Source of the DNA: an uncultured Actinomycetes bacterium
GTDB taxonomy: Bacteria > Actinomycetota > Actinomycetes > Nanopelagicales > Nanopelagicaceae
Length of the DNA stretch: 64,000 nt
Assembly (NCBI GenBank): GCA_903863015.1
Contig: CAIPAI010000029.1
Location: 1 to 64,000 of the forward strand
Reading direction: 5' to 3'
Under the pieces are notes generated by a model. The model was not told the origin of the DNA. It searched no databases and saw nothing but the letters and a program-made list of their open reading frames with translations. Below, piece by piece: positions 28,240 to 37,009 of the stretch (its first letter is position 1; every line of letters starts with the position of its first letter). The translations under genes were made by a program, and so were the position numbers.

Positions 28240-29331
28240 ATGTCTGATTTTGTGCCGGGTCTTGAAGGCGTGGTCGCCTTCGAATCAATCATTGCCGAAC
28301 CCGATAAAGAAGGCAGCGCACTTCGCTATCGCGGCGTGGACATCGATGATCTTGTGGGACGTGTGAGCTTTGGAAATGTGTGGGGCCTGCTCGTCGAAGA
28401 TAAATTAAATCCAGGTCTTGCCCCCGCTGAACCATTGGTTCTTCCTGTTCATACCGGTGACGTCCGCGTAGATGCGCAAGCATCCATCGCAATGCTCGCC
28501 CCAGCTTTGGGCTTCAAGCCCCTGCTAGATATTTCTGACGAGGAAGCACGCGACAACGCGGCACGCACCAGCTCGATGTTGCTCTCCTACGTTGCACAGG
28601 CTGCACGTGGCAAAGATCTTGCGCCCGTGTCAGAGACAGAAGTTGCCAAGGGTAAGAACGTTGTTGAACAGATGATGATTCGTTGGCGCGGAGAGCCAGA
28701 TCCAGCTCACGTCAAAGCAATCGATGCTTACTTCGTTTCTGCTGCAGAGCACGGCATGAATGCATCTACTTTCACCGCTCGCGTCATCGCATCTACTGGT
28801 GCCGATGTAGCCGCATCAATCTCGGGTGCCATTGGTGCCATGTCGGGCCCGCTTCATGGTGGTGCACCCTCACGTGTGCTGCACATGATTGAAGATGTGG
28901 AGCGTCTTGGCGATGCCCGTCAGTACGTTAAAGATTTGCTCGATAAGCATGAGCGTTTGATGGGCTTTGGTCACCGCGTCTATCGCGCCGAAGATCCACG
29001 TGCACGCACACTTCGCCGCACTGCTAAAGAATTGAACGCACCACGCTACGAAGTGGCCTGTCGTCTCGAAGAAGCCGCTCTTGCTGAACTTCGTGAGCGT
29101 TACTCAGACCGCGTTTTGGAAACGAACGTTGAATTCTGGGCCGCTATCGTGCTCGATTTCGCACAAGTTCCAGGTCATCTTTTCACTTCAATGTTTACCT
29201 GTGCGCGTACGGCTGGCTGGTCTGCTCACATCATGGAGCAAAAGGCGACCGGACGTTTGGTGCGTCCATCTGCACGTTACGTGGGTAAGGGTCCTCGTAA
29301 GGCAGAGACCATCGAAGGTTGGGCTAATTAG
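28240..29331 (+). CDS. Citrate synthase 2 (actinobacterial type)
   Basis: A 363-residue type II-like citrate synthase condensing acetyl-CoA and oxaloacetate. Active-site histidines are in SGPLHGGAPSRV and GFGHRVYRAEDPR. The usual NVDF aspartate is replaced by glutamate in TNVEFWAAIVLDFAQVP, which is the normal form in this actinobacterial subgroup. The C-terminal SMFTCARTAGWSAHIMEQ is typical. AAGGA precedes the ATG. It is divergent from pdxH and convergent with the DtxR gene. Confidence 0.93.
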   Translation: MSDFVPGLEGVVAFESIIAEPDKEGSALRYRGVDIDDLVGRVSFGNVWGLLVEDKLNPGLAPAEPLVLPVHTGDVRVDAQASIAMLAPALGFKPLLDISDEEARDNAARTSSMLLSYVAQAARGKDLAPVSETEVAKGKNVVEQMMIRWRGEPDPAHVKAIDAYFVSAAEHGMNASTFTARVIASTGADVAASISGAIGAMSGPLHGGAPSRVLHMIEDVERLGDARQYVKDLLDKHERLMGFGHRVYRAEDPRARTLRRTAKELNAPRYEVACRLEEAALAELRERYSDRVLETNVEFWAAIVLDFAQVPGHLFTSMFTCARTAGWSAHIMEQKATGRLVRPSARYVGKGPRKAETIEGWAN

Positions 29332-30014
29332 CTAATCGCTACTCCGAAGAGGTGTGTTGCCTCTTCGTGTGTGAGAAGCGCTTCGCCTTCGGTTGAAGTA
29401 ATCGTGATGATTTTTCCTTCTTCACGAATACGCACGATGCTTTCCGGAATGATTCCGTTCTTGATCAAATCATTCATAGTTTCTTGAGCGCTCTGTAATG
29501 GTTCACCAAACCGCTCTAACTTCACTCGGCGGATGCCGCGTTTTGCCAAGCTCGAGATGCTCTCCGGAATGGAACGCTCTAGATGTTCTGAGTGAACGCC
29601 TAGATCATCGAGCCCGGGGATGGGATTCCCAAAAGGAGAGAGCTGCGGTTCGTTAAGCATTTGGTAGATGCGACGTTCTACTTCGTTCGAAATAACGTGC
29701 TCCCACCGACAAGCCTCTTCGTGTACGAGTTCTAGTGGCAATTTGATGACATCGATGAGCAAACATTCCGCGAGGCGATGCTTGCGCATCACTCGTTCGG
29801 CCTCGAGTCGTCCAAGAGTGGTAAGAACAAGGAGGCGCTCATCGCCCACCTGGATGAGCCCATCACGCTCCATGCGGGCCACGGTCTGTGAAACGGTGGG
29901 GCCGGAGTGATCAAGTCGCTCGGCAATACGCGCCCGCAGCGCGGGAATGCCTTCTTCCTCGAGCTCGAAGACGGTGCGCAGATACATCTCCGTCGTATCG
30001 ATGAGGTCGGTCAT
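29328..30014 (-). CDS. DtxR/IdeR-family metal-dependent repressor
   Basis: A 228-residue repressor with an N-terminal winged helix (MTDLIDTTEMYLRTVFELEEEG..., recognition helix near SGPTVSQTVARMERDGL), a dimerisation and metal domain, and a C-terminal SH3-like domain. The primary metal site is recognisable in HEEACRWEHVIS, with the Cys, Glu and His corresponding to C102, E105 and H106 of DtxR. It should sense Fe(II) or Mn(II). The ATG at 30014 is chosen over a longer frame because the family begins there and TAACCT lies seven bases upstream. It is divergent from the photolyase. Confidence 0.92.
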   Translation of the reverse strand: MTDLIDTTEMYLRTVFELEEEGIPALRARIAERLDHSGPTVSQTVARMERDGLIQVGDERLLVLTTLGRLEAERVMRKHRLAECLLIDVIKLPLELVHEEACRWEHVISNEVERRIYQMLNEPQLSPFGNPIPGLDDLGVHSEHLERSIPESISSLAKRGIRRVKLERFGEPLQSAQETMNDLIKNGIIPESIVRIREEGKIITITSTEGEALLTHEEATHLFGVAIS

Positions 30015-30021
30015 AAGGTGA

Positions 30022-30027
30022 AGGTTA
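30022..30027 (-). promoter_or_regulatory. -10 hexamer of leaderless DtxR gene
   Basis: TAACCT on the minus strand lies seven bases before the ATG at 30014. Confidence 0.5.
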
Positions 30028-30059
30028 GAACAAAAGTCGCTGCTCGGCGCTCGCAGGCC

Positions 30060-30065
30060 TACCCT
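30060..30065 (+). promoter_or_regulatory. -10 hexamer of leaderless photolyase gene
   Basis: TACCCT lies six bases before the GTG at 30072, 33 bases from the opposing DtxR hexamer. Confidence 0.5.
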
Positions 30066-30071
30066 TACGCC

Positions 30072-31379
30072 GTGGCAATCTTCTGGTTCCGGCGAGATCT
30101 GCGCCTCGGAGACCATCCAGCGCTGGCGCAGGCCGTGCGCGGCGGCGAGGTGGCACCTGTGTACATCAGGGATCACTCGCTAGCTACCAGCGAACGTCGA
30201 TCCTCGTATCTGGCTGCTTCTTTGCAAGCGCTAGATGAATCTCTCGGAGGAAATCTCCACGTATACGAGGGAGATCCAGCCGAGATACTGAAGAAACTTT
30301 CGGCGCAATATGGTGAGATTTTTGCAACGGAAGAATTTACTCCGAGGGCATTTCTTCGGCATGAGAAATTAGCGCAAGCGAAAGTAACTCTCAATCAAGT
30401 GGGCTCTCCTTATGCGGTCTCTCCTGGCCGCGTTCGCAAATCTGATGGAACTCCGTATCGGGTTTACACACCTTTCTATAAAGCGTGGTGTGCAGTCGGT
30501 TGGCGTGCACCTGCAGAGTTGCCCACGTTACAAAAATGGATTGCACCGCCATCTGCCGCGCGCAAATTTCCAAAAATTACTTGTGAAATACCGGCCGCGG
30601 GAGAGTTGGTTGCACTTGATCGATGGCGAGATTTCTATGAAAATGATTTAGCACGCTACGACGAAGAAAGAAATCGGGCAGATCTCAACACCACCAGCGG
30701 TCTGGCTAGGCATTTACGTTGGGGCGAAATTCATCCCCGCACTATTTTGGCAGAGTTGAATCAAACCGCTGCACACGATGTCTTCCGCAAGGAAATTGCT
30801 TGGCGAGAGTTTTACGCTGATGTGCTACTTCATGAGCCTCATACAAACGTGAATTACTACAAACCTATATTTTCTCAAATGCGATACAACGAACCAGAGA
30901 GAGCCTTCGAGGCATGGTGTCAAGGGAAGACTGGATATCCCTTTGTTGATGCCGGAATGCGGCAACTTAACCAAGAGGGCTGGATGCATAATCGGCTTCG
31001 TATGGTGGTGGCCTCATTCCTCATCAAAGATCTGCACTTGGAGTGGCAGCACGGCGCTCGATATTTTATGGAGAAACTTTTTGATGGAGATGTCGCATCT
31101 AATTCACATGGCTGGCAGTGGACTGCCGGAACTGGCACTGATGCCTCGCCTTACTATCGAGTCTTCAATCCGATAGAACAGGGAAAGCGATTTGATCCAG
31201 AAGGGCTTTACATCAAGAAGTATGTGCCTGAATTAGCGCATCTTTCGGCCGAGGAAGTTCACGAACCGTGGCTCTACCTTGACGGGCTGAGCCATGGCTA
31301 CCCGGAGCGGATCGTTGATCACGCGACCGAGCGCCATGAAGCTCTTGCCCGTTTGGCCGAACTTAAGCCAAGAAGTTAG
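30072..31379 (+). CDS. Deoxyribodipyrimidine photolyase
   Basis: A 435-residue photolyase/cryptochrome-family flavoprotein that repairs UV pyrimidine dimers with blue light. It starts IFWFRRDLRLGDHPAL (antenna domain), and the FAD domain shows WREFYADVL, GKTGYPFVDAGMRQLNQEGWMHNRLRMVVASFL and GDVASNSHGWQWTAGTGTDASPYYRVFNP. These patterns are those of class I CPD photolyases with the Trp electron chain. The GTG at 30072 is chosen because the family begins there and TACCCT is six bases upstream; earlier in-frame starts lie inside the DtxR gene. Convergent with homospermidine synthase, overlapping by 17 bases. Confidence 0.92.
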   Translation: MAIFWFRRDLRLGDHPALAQAVRGGEVAPVYIRDHSLATSERRSSYLAASLQALDESLGGNLHVYEGDPAEILKKLSAQYGEIFATEEFTPRAFLRHEKLAQAKVTLNQVGSPYAVSPGRVRKSDGTPYRVYTPFYKAWCAVGWRAPAELPTLQKWIAPPSAARKFPKITCEIPAAGELVALDRWRDFYENDLARYDEERNRADLNTTSGLARHLRWGEIHPRTILAELNQTAAHDVFRKEIAWREFYADVLLHEPHTNVNYYKPIFSQMRYNEPERAFEAWCQGKTGYPFVDAGMRQLNQEGWMHNRLRMVVASFLIKDLHLEWQHGARYFMEKLFDGDVASNSHGWQWTAGTGTDASPYYRVFNPIEQGKRFDPEGLYIKKYVPELAHLSAEEVHEPWLYLDGLSHGYPERIVDHATERHEALARLAELKPRS

Positions 31380-32799
31380 TGAATTGCCACGGATCTGTGG
31401 TGTCGTATTCGCGTTCGATCCACGGTAAGAAGAGATCATTGCGCGTCTTGAGTGGATCCCAGTCAACTGGTCCCGACCAAATAGGCGCCCAGTACTTCTC
31501 GGCAACGTTGTAGATCTCTTCCCACGGCAATTCATCGGGAACGAGTAACCCAGCTTCTGGATTCTTGATCATCCAATCGATGGCGGCGTAGACCGCTGCA
31601 CCTACTTGAAGCGTGGTGGCAGATTGTCCAGGAGCGAGTTCGCGCGCACGATGAATATCGAGCAGTGAGCCAGTCCACCATGCTTTGTATGGATGTCCCA
31701 TGAGAAGAACTCCCAGGCGATCTTCGCCGGAAATAATCTCTTCGTTCATAATGCGTTGATTTGATTGAAGATCCCATTGGCGCATCTCTAATTCGCGCAT
31801 TGAGATGATGGCAGCATCAGAAGGACAGTAGGCGTAGTGCACCGTTGGACGATAAATGGCGGTGTCGCCATCCCATACCGTCAAGTAATCAGACATGGTG
31901 AACGCTTCGCCATGTCTGATAACTAACCCGGTGATTTCGCAGTTAGGAACCCAGGAGCGAACCCATGTCGTGGCACCAGGTTGTGCCATCGCGATTTGAT
32001 TTCGTGGGCCGCTACCCTCATGAACGTAGGCATCTCGAGGTAAAGATTTTTCGTGTGTTCCCCAACCCATTTCGGCGGGCGCGATGCCCTCTTCGTAGAA
32101 ACCTTCAACGCTCCATGTATTGACGAACTCGTCAACCTCTTTAGGGCGATCTGAAATTTGTGTATCGCGTTCGGCGATATGGATCACGCGAACATCGAGG
32201 CTCTGTGCCAACTTGGGATAGTCGCGGTTAGCCAATGCCTGTGCAACTCCCGGACCAGCGAGGCCATCTTTGATGGCGCGCTCGCCAATCTCTACGAGAG
32301 CCTTCTTGGTGAGGTGCGAAACCATTCCTGGATTTGCACCGTGCTCCACAATTGCGGTGGCACCTTTCTCGCTCCAGGAATCTTTCATTTCTCGAAGGCG
32401 CATATGACGGTGGTAGAGCGTGCGCTCGAGTGGGTGGCGGCTTGCGCCTTGGGTGTACGGCTCCCACTCTTCAACGGATGTATTGAGATACATAACGCCA
32501 TGCGCGTGCGCCCAACCAATGATGACATTGGCGTCGATGTTCCAAGCAAGATCAAGGAGAATATCTCCGGCGGAAACATGTTCTGAAAGAAAAGAATCTA
32601 AATTCTCTTTGGTGACTGTCGCTTGCAAATAAGTAGCGCCGCGATCAATAGCGCTCTGGACTCTGGCTCGGTTGTCGAGTTGATCCACGATCGTGATCTG
32701 TTTACCTTCGACCAAATTGTCGAGGAGGAGTGGGAGTGTGCATTGCGAGACTGAACCCGCTCCTAGAACAAGGACACGGCCTTGGAAAATACCGGACAA
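31363..32799 (-). CDS. hss: Homospermidine synthase
   Basis: A 478-residue NAD-dependent enzyme joining two putrescines, or putrescine and spermidine, into sym-homospermidine. It has an N-terminal Rossmann motif VLVLGAGSVSQCTLP and family segments DLAWNIDANVIIGWAH, ANPGMVSHLTKKAL and EDRLGVLLMGHPYKAWWTGS. The TTG start is accepted because AAGGAGG lies six bases upstream and the dinucleotide motif falls at the usual place. The decarboxylase encoded two genes upstream could supply its diamine. A GGDEF-EAL gene lies between them. Confidence 0.9.
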   Translation of the reverse strand: MSGIFQGRVLVLGAGSVSQCTLPLLLDNLVEGKQITIVDQLDNRARVQSAIDRGATYLQATVTKENLDSFLSEHVSAGDILLDLAWNIDANVIIGWAHAHGVMYLNTSVEEWEPYTQGASRHPLERTLYHRHMRLREMKDSWSEKGATAIVEHGANPGMVSHLTKKALVEIGERAIKDGLAGPGVAQALANRDYPKLAQSLDVRVIHIAERDTQISDRPKEVDEFVNTWSVEGFYEEGIAPAEMGWGTHEKSLPRDAYVHEGSGPRNQIAMAQPGATTWVRSWVPNCEITGLVIRHGEAFTMSDYLTVWDGDTAIYRPTVHYAYCPSDAAIISMRELEMRQWDLQSNQRIMNEEIISGEDRLGVLLMGHPYKAWWTGSLLDIHRARELAPGQSATTLQVGAAVYAAIDWMIKNPEAGLLVPDELPWEEIYNVAEKYWAPIWSGPVDWDPLKTRNDLFLPWIEREYDTTDPWQFTNFLA

Positions 32800-32863
32800 C
32801 TAGCGCCTCCTTAGTCGGGCCGCGTGAGCGGTCCGTGGTTGTTCGCGCGGATCGGCGAACCCG

Positions 32864-35017
32864 TTAAGCGTAAGGGAGAGAAACGGTGCGCCCAAATTGC
32901 TCCGCGTCTACTGGTCGACCAAGGTGGAAGCCTTGAGCGTGCGTAACGCCCACCGCGCTCAATGCGTTCACCACTCGTTCACTCTCCACGCCTTCGGCGA
33001 CCACCTCAATTTCTAAGCGCGCAGCGAGTTCAACTGTGGCCCGCACGACTGCTAACGCCCGCGCATCGACCACGACGGTGTCCAGAGGCGCGATGAGGCT
33101 TTGATCAAGCTTGATGACGTCTACGCGAAACTTCTGCAAGTAAGCCAGCGCTGAATAGCCCGAGCCGAAGTCATCGATCGCCACCCGCACTCCGAGGGCG
33201 CGCAGCCCATTGATGCAAGCCGCGCTCGCGTCCTCGAGTAACTCTTTCTCGGTTATCTCAAGCGTGATGTGTTGAAGTGAGATTCCTGCGCTGCGAACTA
33301 TCTCGCTTAGATCCTCGATGAACTGAGGGTTCGCCAAAATCTGACTCTCGATGTTGATATGGATATTCAGTGAATCGTCTGCCCATAGGCGCAGATTTCG
33401 ACAACCTTCCTTCAAAACATAAAGGGCTAACTCATATTCATGACCCACAAATCTGCTGAGAAAATGAGCAGGGAGGAGAATCTGCCCACTCTCATCCTTC
33501 ATTCGAATAAGCACTTCGCCGGCGGTGAGAGTTCTTGGCGAAAGTTGATAAATAGGTTGGAAGAAGAGAATAAGTTTCGATTGCAAACTCTTGAACTCAT
33601 CTGTTGTCGTAAGAATGGAGCGACGGTCTAGGTCGGGAGTCCATTCAATAAATCCTGAGCGTGCAGCCTTGGCGTGATACATCGCAATATCTGCGCGGCG
33701 CAGCGAATCACTTGGAGTGAAGTGAGATCTTGCCGAGAGCGCTAACCCGACACTTGCACCAACCACTTTAGATGATTGATGAATAGTGATGGGAGTAGCG
33801 CTAGCTCTATGAATTGCCGGACCAATAAGCCTGATCACCTTTTGATCACCACTCATCAACACGCCAAACTCATCGCCTCCCAGGCGTGCCAGAAGCGCAT
33901 CTCGTGGGAGTGCGTCGAGTAAGCGCGATGCGAGTAATTTGAGAAGTTGATCTCCCGCCTCGTGTCCCAACGAATCGTTAACATCTTTAAAACCATCTAA
34001 GTCGATAATGAAAACTCCCACCGCATCACCATGGCCACCAATACCTTTTCGCATCTCGTCTAAGGCAGCCACAAACCTTCTTCGATTTGCGAGGCCAGTG
34101 AGTTCATCAGTTCTGGCGAGAACTTCTTCAGTGATGAGCTTTCGTGCATCGCGAACTGCAAGGGCGAGTCGGCCTAACGCCGCCAATAGAGTCGCTGCTG
34201 CCGGCCAGATGGCGAGGCGCGGAAATGTTTGTGGAAAGAGTGCGGCAGCGACGAGAAGTGAGAGTGAAGCAAGAATCGCGAGTACAAGCGGAATCGTTGA
34301 ACGTTCGCGCGTGCGGAATTGCTGATGTGAGTGATGCATTGATTCGCTCATCAGGACCAAACCGATAAGCCAACCGTAATCCAACCAATTGTTATATGAG
34401 TAATTCGATTCTTGGTAAAGGAACGAGCCGTCGGAGAGCGCAAAACTGAGAACTCCGAGTGCCATGAGAGCGTCGTTCCAATTTCTTCGCTGACCATCTT
34501 GATACGTCTTAGCGAAAAAGAGTGCCAGCATGGTGAGGTCCGCAACTGGATAGATTGTCGTGGCTAATGCGGTTGCTGGAACGAATTGATTCATGAGTGG
34601 TTGCACAATGAGTGCGCTGCCAATCGCCGAGAGTCCTAGCCCGATGATCAGTGAGTCAATTATGTCGGTGACATGTAAACGCGATTGTCCGCGTAAGGTG
34701 ATTGCGGAAAAGAGCGCCGGATAAAAGAGTAGGTAGAAGAGATCACTCCACCGGGCCACATGTTCTGCAGATGCGGAATGAGAATCTAAATAGTTGGCAT
34801 AAGTTGCAATAACCGAGCCGATTCCCCAAAAGAGAATCGCACTTCCGAGCGCACGGGCGGCTTGAGTACTGACGGAGATTGCGGAGAGCGCAGTCGCCAA
34901 AATAATTATGTTATATATCCAGGCGTCGTTGAATGGCAGTGGATCGTCAGAGAAGGCTTTGATGGCAACCGAAATGATGAGCAGTGCAAGGGAACCGAAG
35001 CGCAACGTTGCCTTCAT
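32864..35017 (-). CDS. Membrane-bound GGDEF-EAL c-di-GMP protein
   Basis: A 717-residue protein: about 8-10 membrane segments in residues 1-290, a GGDEF domain (~300-455) and an EAL domain (~470-715). The cyclase motif LGGDEF is intact, but the product-inhibition site RxxD before it reads PRDA, so feedback inhibition is probably lost. The phosphodiesterase residues are present: GEVLIR for EAL, a glutamate in LEITEKELLED, IDDFGSGYSAL, KLDQSLI and VVAEGVE. It may make or degrade c-di-GMP in response to a membrane signal. The start has TAGCCT six bases upstream. It lies between polyamine genes. Confidence 0.9.
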   Translation of the reverse strand: MKATLRFGSLALLIISVAIKAFSDDPLPFNDAWIYNIIILATALSAISVSTQAARALGSAILFWGIGSVIATYANYLDSHSASAEHVARWSDLFYLLFYPALFSAITLRGQSRLHVTDIIDSLIIGLGLSAIGSALIVQPLMNQFVPATALATTIYPVADLTMLALFFAKTYQDGQRRNWNDALMALGVLSFALSDGSFLYQESNYSYNNWLDYGWLIGLVLMSESMHHSHQQFRTRERSTIPLVLAILASLSLLVAAALFPQTFPRLAIWPAAATLLAALGRLALAVRDARKLITEEVLARTDELTGLANRRRFVAALDEMRKGIGGHGDAVGVFIIDLDGFKDVNDSLGHEAGDQLLKLLASRLLDALPRDALLARLGGDEFGVLMSGDQKVIRLIGPAIHRASATPITIHQSSKVVGASVGLALSARSHFTPSDSLRRADIAMYHAKAARSGFIEWTPDLDRRSILTTTDEFKSLQSKLILFFQPIYQLSPRTLTAGEVLIRMKDESGQILLPAHFLSRFVGHEYELALYVLKEGCRNLRLWADDSLNIHINIESQILANPQFIEDLSEIVRSAGISLQHITLEITEKELLEDASAACINGLRALGVRVAIDDFGSGYSALAYLQKFRVDVIKLDQSLIAPLDTVVVDARALAVVRATVELAARLEIEVVAEGVESERVVNALSAVGVTHAQGFHLGRPVDAEQFGRTVSLPYA

Positions 35018-35023
35018 TGAATA

Positions 35024-35029
35024 AGGCTA
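35024..35029 (-). promoter_or_regulatory. -10 hexamer of leaderless GGDEF-EAL gene
   Basis: TAGCCT on the minus strand lies six bases before the ATG at 35017. Confidence 0.55.
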
Positions 35030-35041
35030 GAGATCACTCCG

Positions 35042-36493
35042 TTACTTTTCTAGTACTCGATATGTAGCAAGCGTGGGATCTGTGGAGTATGCGATGCGAA
35101 CCCCCTCGGCAGCCACCTCCGCTAGCCCAGAGAGAATCTCTTGTGTAAGTACTTCTCCCGGAGTGACCACTGGTACACCAGGTGGGTACGGAGCGATTAA
35201 GTCGGCGCTGATTCGACCGGCAGCTTCCACCGCGCTCACCATTTCAGAAGAAGAGAAGAAGGCTTCCCTGATGCTGACGCCAAAGGTGGGGGAGATGCGC
35301 CAGCTGAGTGCGGTTGCTACCGCTCTCGGGGCTTGCGCAATGATGCTCGCCTTCAGGGCATTGGCGAGAATTGTGAAAGATCTTTCATCGTCGGCCACCG
35401 TCACAATCGGAATGATGGTGTCTCGGTCGGCCATCTCGACGCGAACTCCATGTGAAGTGAGTGCTCGCTCGATAGCCACTCCATCTCCACCGAAGTGATG
35501 CGTCTGTATGACGAGTTTGGTGGCATCGAAACTACCGGGCGCAAAACGATCGGGATCGATAAAGAGATCGAAGCCGAAATGCTCTTTAAGGTCATTCTTG
35601 AAATGCGCAATGTTCTGTAGCAAGTTTTGTATCAACTCATGTCCGCGTAGTTGCATGAGTGCACGCACGCCATCAATAGAAGCCAGTGGGGCTCCTGCCG
35701 GCGAAGTGGTGTGGGTTGCTTCAAAACTCTGCTCCAGGCGCGCTGCTGAAATACGTGTGGTGTTGGCCACCACCAATGATGCTGCGCAATACCCGGGAAG
35801 GTTCTTATGGATGCTGGTCACCATGGCATCAGCACCGAGCTCCATCGCGTGCGGTGGGATGCCAGGATGGAATCCGAAATGCGCCCCCCATGCTTGATCG
35901 ATGATGATGGGAATATTTCGTTCATGTGTGAGATCTATGAGCTCCCTCAAGGGTGAGAGCGTCCCTAAATAACCTGGTTCGGTAAGAAAGACCGCGGTAG
36001 GGGAGTGTTCCAACGCGCGTGAAAGTTCGGCGGTGGATATTCCGAGCGGAATCCCGGTGGCCTCATCGATTTCTGGCGTGAGCCAAATGGGCTCTACTCC
36101 GCCGAGCACGAGTGCGCTGATCAGCGAGCGATGTGCAGTCCGGGTGATGGCAATTTTTGCACCGGGTGTGGCTATTGCGAGGATGAGTGCTTGATTACCG
36201 TGAGTCGATCCACCAGTGGAGAAGCGCGCCCAATCAGCATTCCAGCACTCTGCAGCCAACTTCTCAGCCGCTGCCAATGTGCCATTCGTCAGTTTCATTT
36301 CATCGAGGCCGCCATACAGGGGAATATCTGCATCAACAACCTTGCCTAAACCCAGATCGAGGAGTGCGGCTTGTTGCTTATGACCAGGGGTAGAAAATGA
36401 AGTAATGCCATCCTCGAAGTAACGCAGGTAGGCGTCGAGGAGTGGGGCATGTAAGCGGAGCTCCTGTGGTGGAATAACCGAGTTTCCTGACAC
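35042..36493 (-). CDS. Orn/Lys/Arg decarboxylase (fold type I)
   Basis: A 483-residue PLP decarboxylase of the ornithine/lysine/arginine group. It has the N-terminal SFSTPGHKQ, the STHGNQALILA cofactor loop, IIIDQAWGAHFGFHP (PLP aspartate), and the lysine in TSIHKNLPGYCAASLV. Which amino acid it uses cannot be read, but making cadaverine, agmatine or putrescine would fit the nearby homospermidine synthase. The GTG at 36493 is chosen because GAAGGAGGAG directly precedes it; a longer frame from 36568 would overlap the Rieske gene. It is divergent from that gene. Confidence 0.87.
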   Translation of the reverse strand: MSGNSVIPPQELRLHAPLLDAYLRYFEDGITSFSTPGHKQQAALLDLGLGKVVDADIPLYGGLDEMKLTNGTLAAAEKLAAECWNADWARFSTGGSTHGNQALILAIATPGAKIAITRTAHRSLISALVLGGVEPIWLTPEIDEATGIPLGISTAELSRALEHSPTAVFLTEPGYLGTLSPLRELIDLTHERNIPIIIDQAWGAHFGFHPGIPPHAMELGADAMVTSIHKNLPGYCAASLVVANTTRISAARLEQSFEATHTTSPAGAPLASIDGVRALMQLRGHELIQNLLQNIAHFKNDLKEHFGFDLFIDPDRFAPGSFDATKLVIQTHHFGGDGVAIERALTSHGVRVEMADRDTIIPIVTVADDERSFTILANALKASIIAQAPRAVATALSWRISPTFGVSIREAFFSSSEMVSAVEAAGRISADLIAPYPPGVPVVTPGEVLTQEILSGLAEVAAEGVRIAYSTDPTLATYRVLEK

Positions 36494-36544
36494 GCTCTCC
36501 TCCTTCGGCTGACAACCCCTCAAGAGTAGAGGAAGATATGCACT

Positions 36545-37009
36545 ATGGCTTCTTCCGAGATTACTCATTCACCTACTGACGGAATTTCCCGACGCACCTT
36601 GGTCTGCGGCGCGCTCTTGGCGGCAGTCACTGGCAGCGCGATCAATATGTCCTCAGCTGCCGCGGCTAGTATCCCAACCGCTAAAGGCGTAAAGAAACTA
36701 GCTGGTGGCAAGTTCCAAGTGCCTCTTGCTAGTAACCCCACTCTTAAGAAAGTCGGCACCATATTGATCGTGGGTGAAAGTAAAGGTGTCCCCGTTGCGT
36801 TGGTCTCAGGAAGTGGTAATTCATTTAAAGCAATGGCGCTCATTTGCACCCATGCAGGTGGCCCACTTGAACTTATGGACAAGCAATTAGTCTGCGGTTG
36901 GCATGGTTCTGTATTTGGCCTCGATGGCAAGGTGAAAATTTCCCCTGCAAAAACGGCGCTTCCATCAATTAAAGTTTCGGCGAGCGCAACGTCAGTGACA
37001 GTCGGATAG
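36545..37009 (+). CDS. Exported Rieske [2Fe-2S] protein (Tat substrate)
   Basis: A 154-residue protein with a twin-arginine signal (SRRTLVCGALLAAVTG, residues 15-30) and a Rieske domain. The cluster ligands are C101/H103 in CTHAGG and C117/H120 in CGWHGSVF. It should be an electron carrier on the outer face of the membrane. It is not the quinol-oxidase Rieske subunit, because that has extra membrane segments. Its stop touches the ATG of an SGNH hydrolase, and two unknown membrane proteins follow in the same run of genes. Confidence 0.88.
   Translation: MASSEITHSPTDGISRRTLVCGALLAAVTGSAINMSSAAAASIPTAKGVKKLAGGKFQVPLASNPTLKKVGTILIVGESKGVPVALVSGSGNSFKAMALICTHAGGPLELMDKQLVCGWHGSVFGLDGKVKISPAKTALPSIKVSASATSVTVG

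Noticed and set aside
29907-30071. Longer N-terminus for the photolyase
   Set aside because: It lies inside the DtxR gene on the other strand, and photolyases begin at IFWFRRDLR.
36494-36568. Longer N-terminus for the Orn/Lys/Arg decarboxylase
   Set aside because: It would overlap the start of the divergent Rieske gene; the GTG at 36493 has a strong ribosome site.
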